In this document: piece by piece, positions 62,146 through 64,000 of the stretch
Layout: each line of letters starts with the position of its first letter
How positions within the stretch are numbered: the first letter of the stretch is position 1
DNA from: an uncultured Lachnospiraceae bacterium
GTDB taxonomy: Bacteria > Bacillota > Clostridia > Lachnospirales > Lachnospiraceae
Direction: 5' to 3'
DNA length: 64,000 nt
NCBI GenBank assembly: GCA_910589195.1
Contig: CAJUTC010000010.1
Span: 19,246-83,245 of the forward strand
The notes under the pieces: generated by a model
The model's database searches: none
What the model saw: the letters and a program-made list of their open reading frames with translations, nothing else
What the model was told of the DNA's origin: nothing
Program-made: the position numbers and the translations under genes

Positions 62146-62213
62146 GGGTATCCCTTGGGTTAGGCATATGAACATGGTAATATAAAAATTGAGAGAGAAT
62201 TCAGGGAAGCATG
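62146..62213 (+). pseudogene. Fragment of a second RelA/SpoT-domain gene end
   Basis: Reads GYPLG-stop-AYEHGNIKIEREFREAW, parallel to GYDLRQAYESGNIKNESEFKEV at the end of the pseudogene upstream. Only this C-terminal piece remains. It runs directly into the third copy of the GGGtGRT tail. Confidence 0.5.
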
Positions 62214-62240
62214 GAGGAAGCTGCCAAAGCTGGTAAGTTC
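62214..62240 (+). repeat. Third copy of the GGGtGRT gene's last codons
   Basis: GAG GAA GCT GCC AAA GCT GGT AAG TTC encodes EEAAKAGKF, but continues ATC TGG in place of a stop. It lies 31 bp before the end of tspO. Similarity covers nine codons only, so it is weaker than the second copy. Confidence 0.45.
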
Positions 62241-62270
62241 ATCTGGCAAATCGATAGAACCTTTGCTTTT

Positions 62271-62732
62271 TTAATTTAGTAGATAGATAGAAAGGTTTAA
62301 GTAACCTGCGAATATTACCCATATCAGATATGGGATCAGCAGATACCCAGCCAATTTTGATATTTGATGGAATTCAATGGCTGTTTTTAGGATCAATAAC
62401 CATAACAGTATCAGCCAGATAAACGCAAACAAGTATAGATCCAGATTAAAAAAGATAATCGGCCAGAAAAAGTTAAACAATAGCTGAATGGCGTATTTTG
62501 TTAAGGCAGCGGCATTTGGCTTACCGGAGGTTAGCACCAGATACGACGCAATTCCCATAAGAATATACAGAATCGTCCAAACTACCGGGAACAGCCAGCC
62601 AGGCGGGGCCAGGACAGGTTTGCTGATGGATTCGAAGGCTACCATGGTATTTCGGGTCAGAAGCGAAGATAGGCTGCCAACCGCAAGCGGTATCGCAAGA
62701 CAAGTAATCAGATTTTTCCACTGAATTTTCAA
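62271..62732 (-). CDS. tspO: TspO/MBR family membrane protein
   Basis: A 153-residue protein with five hydrophobic helices. The TspO signatures are APPGWLFPVVWTILYILMGIA (about residues 42-62) and, later, LFNFFWPIIFFNLDLYLFAF with the conserved tryptophan. TspO homologues bind tetrapyrroles and cholesterol-like ligands and affect stress and porphyrin metabolism. AGGGGGTG stands before the minus-strand ATG. It is divergent from the AraC regulator. Confidence 0.93.
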   Translation of the reverse strand: MKIQWKNLITCLAIPLAVGSLSSLLTRNTMVAFESISKPVLAPPGWLFPVVWTILYILMGIASYLVLTSGKPNAAALTKYAIQLLFNFFWPIIFFNLDLYLFAFIWLILLWLLILKTAIEFHQISKLAGYLLIPYLIWVIFAGYLNLSIYLLN

Positions 62733-62938
62733 AAAATCACCCCCTACAATTGGTATGATTGAATTGAGCCTGTTATTCCGCTGTACCCTGCATATCTCTT
62801 ATTTTCACAAACTTCACTCGACAAACAGGCGGAAAAGTATTACAATCAGAATAATTTGAAACATATTGTATGCTATAAACAGGGTGTATTTTCCAATTTC
62901 CGGAATCCTTATGAAAATATAATGGAGGATGAAAACTG

Positions 62939-63859
62939 GTGGAGATCAAAATCAATGATTATTACGAGCCGGAACATTTTCGTGCGCTAAATGAAGATAA
63001 TTATAATCTGTCCCATTCCTGCGAGTACGACAAAAATGAGATGCATCATATTCATGAAGCCTGTGAATTTCTGCTGATTGAAGAAGGGTCTGCTGATTAC
63101 TATATAGCAGGGCAGAAGTATTATGCAGAACCAGGAGATATTTTAATCATTGGATCCAGGATGCATCATCTGCGCCGGCTGGATAAACTTCCATTTCTTC
63201 GCTACGGCTTCAGCATTAAGCCTTCCTATTACCGTAGCCTGAATTTAGGCCAGGATATGGAAAAGATTTTCCAGACCCCATCACCTGGTGATTACGAAAC
63301 TCATTTTAAAAAAGTAGATCCCAATATATTTCAGGAGATCATCCACCTGATTCAATATTTATACCATGAAGGAAATGGTGACAAACCTTTTAATTCCCTT
63401 CTTGAGCGAAGCATTATTACGGAAATTACTGTACTTTTATACCGTCAGTCTGGAATGAAGCAGAAGGAAACACCGCTGTCGCCCATGTATATCCGAATGT
63501 CCGAGTTGAAAGAATATATTGATTCCAACTTCCGGGATCCGCTGGATTGGAATGTGCTGAGTAAGCGGTTTTACCTTCATCCAGTTACCATCAGCAAGGA
63601 GTTTAATAAATATTTTGGCCGCTCTTTGTCCAAATATATCAATAACGTCCGGATTTGCGAGGGAGCACGGCTTTTGGAAACCACCCAGGAAAGCGTTACA
63701 GATATCGCTGAGCGGTGCGGTTATGACAACATTAACACTTTTCTGCGGCAGTTTAAGGCCATTATGGAAACCACTCCTCTGCAGTACCGAAAAAGTATCC
63801 AGCAATTGTTTGTGCAAAACCAGTATATCTCAAATTTCGAAACAAAGATACCGATTTAA
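62939..63859 (+). CDS. AraC family transcriptional regulator
   Basis: A 306-residue regulator. The N-terminal cupin-type sensing domain (about residues 20-130) has HIHEACEFLLIEEG and YAEPGDILIIGSRMHH. The C-terminal double helix-turn-helix (about 195-295) has FYLHPVTISKEFNKYFGRS and IAERCGYDNINTFLRQFKAI. Such cupin-AraC proteins usually control sugar utilisation genes. The start is GTG 62939 behind GGAGG. The target operon may lie beyond the window end. Confidence 0.92.
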   Translation: MEIKINDYYEPEHFRALNEDNYNLSHSCEYDKNEMHHIHEACEFLLIEEGSADYYIAGQKYYAEPGDILIIGSRMHHLRRLDKLPFLRYGFSIKPSYYRSLNLGQDMEKIFQTPSPGDYETHFKKVDPNIFQEIIHLIQYLYHEGNGDKPFNSLLERSIITEITVLLYRQSGMKQKETPLSPMYIRMSELKEYIDSNFRDPLDWNVLSKRFYLHPVTISKEFNKYFGRSLSKYINNVRICEGARLLETTQESVTDIAERCGYDNINTFLRQFKAIMETTPLQYRKSIQQLFVQNQYISNFETKIPI

Positions 63860-63861
63860 AG

Positions 63862-63889
63862 AAGAATCTTGCCTGGCAGGATTCTTTTT
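63862..63889 (+). terminator. Terminator of the AraC gene
   Basis: AAGAATC and GATTCTT with inner TGCC/GGCA pairing and a T run, starting 3 bp after the stop. Confidence 0.85.
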
Positions 63890-63896
63890 GATACTG

Positions 63897-63955
63897 TTCA
63901 CGGGGGGGGTATCTTCTTGTCCGGCGGAGCCGGACAAGAAGATACCCCCCGTGAA
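63897..63955. repeat. Near-perfect 27-bp GC-rich inverted repeat
   Basis: The left arm from TTCACGG through TATCTTCTTGTCCGGC pairs with GCCGGACAAGAAGATA through CCGTGAA around a GGA loop. The only defect is a run of eight G against six C. It directly follows another terminator and lacks an obvious T run. It could be a bidirectional terminator, a regulatory structure or a small mobile repeat; the 45 bases to the window end show nothing else. Confidence 0.85.
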
Positions 63956-64000
63956 TAGTAACTGTATAACAGAACGGTAAAAGGTGATCACGTCTAATAT

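Overview
The window suggests a spore-forming, anaerobic, plant-polysaccharide-degrading Firmicute, most likely a gut Lachnospiraceae relative (inference from gene content and order; no 16S or other taxonomic marker is present). It carries sporulation genes (spoIIIAH, spoIVB, spo0A, spoIIM), the clostridial block asp23-nusB-xseA-xseB-ispA-dxs-tlyA-nadK-argR-recN-spoIVB-spo0A, a radical-SAM HemZ, and pectin/uronate catabolic loci. Almost all genes are on the + strand; the only minus-strand genes I accept are a GH105 hydrolase and a TspO homologue.

Layout. 1-8.9 kb is a carbohydrate region: the tail of a sugar ABC permease, a GH3 glycosidase with permuted domain order, a GntR/FCD regulator, and a TRAP transporter operon with a YiaK-like reductase and a zinc dehydrogenase. 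That operon starts from a promoter with a perfect 16-bp palindrome between its -35 and -10. 9.1-28 kb is the sporulation/housekeeping block. It has three departures from the usual order: spoIIIAH lacks spoIIIAA-AG beside it, an ECF sigma/anti-sigma/VWA-lipoprotein cassette sits between asp23 and nusB, and a flavodoxin-type reductase plus an M20 amidohydrolase separate spoIVB from spo0A. 28-38 kb holds glgA, HD and DUF212-type proteins, SOS-regulated recA-recX, rny, proC, a Nudix hydrolase, spoIIM with a coupled micro-ORF, and xerD.

38.3-46.8 kb is a pectin-oligosaccharide locus: GH105 (minus strand) facing a sugar ABC transporter with an embedded unknown 125-residue protein, then a GH28 polygalacturonase and a LacI regulator, with LacI-type operator-like palindromes upstream. 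46.8-57.9 kb is housekeeping: apt, an MBL protein, relA, a second MBL protein, hemZ, hisS, aspS and a MATE transporter. 58.1-59.9 kb is a two-gene unit of an IscU/NifU-like scaffold and a GGGtGRT-family protein of unknown function.

59.9-62.3 kb is the least ordinary part. It is an AT-rich degraded island lying directly after the GGGtGRT gene. It holds a broken KAP-type P-loop NTPase (a TGA stands in the Walker A loop where the family has tryptophan), a broken RelA/SpoT-domain gene, one intact small ORF, a second RelA/SpoT remnant, and two further coding-level copies of the last codons of the GGGtGRT gene. The pattern suggests that the 3' end of this gene was used repeatedly as an integration site. 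The window ends with tspO (minus), an AraC regulator and a nearly perfect 27-bp GC-rich inverted repeat. No tRNA, rRNA, CRISPR array or intact transposase was seen.
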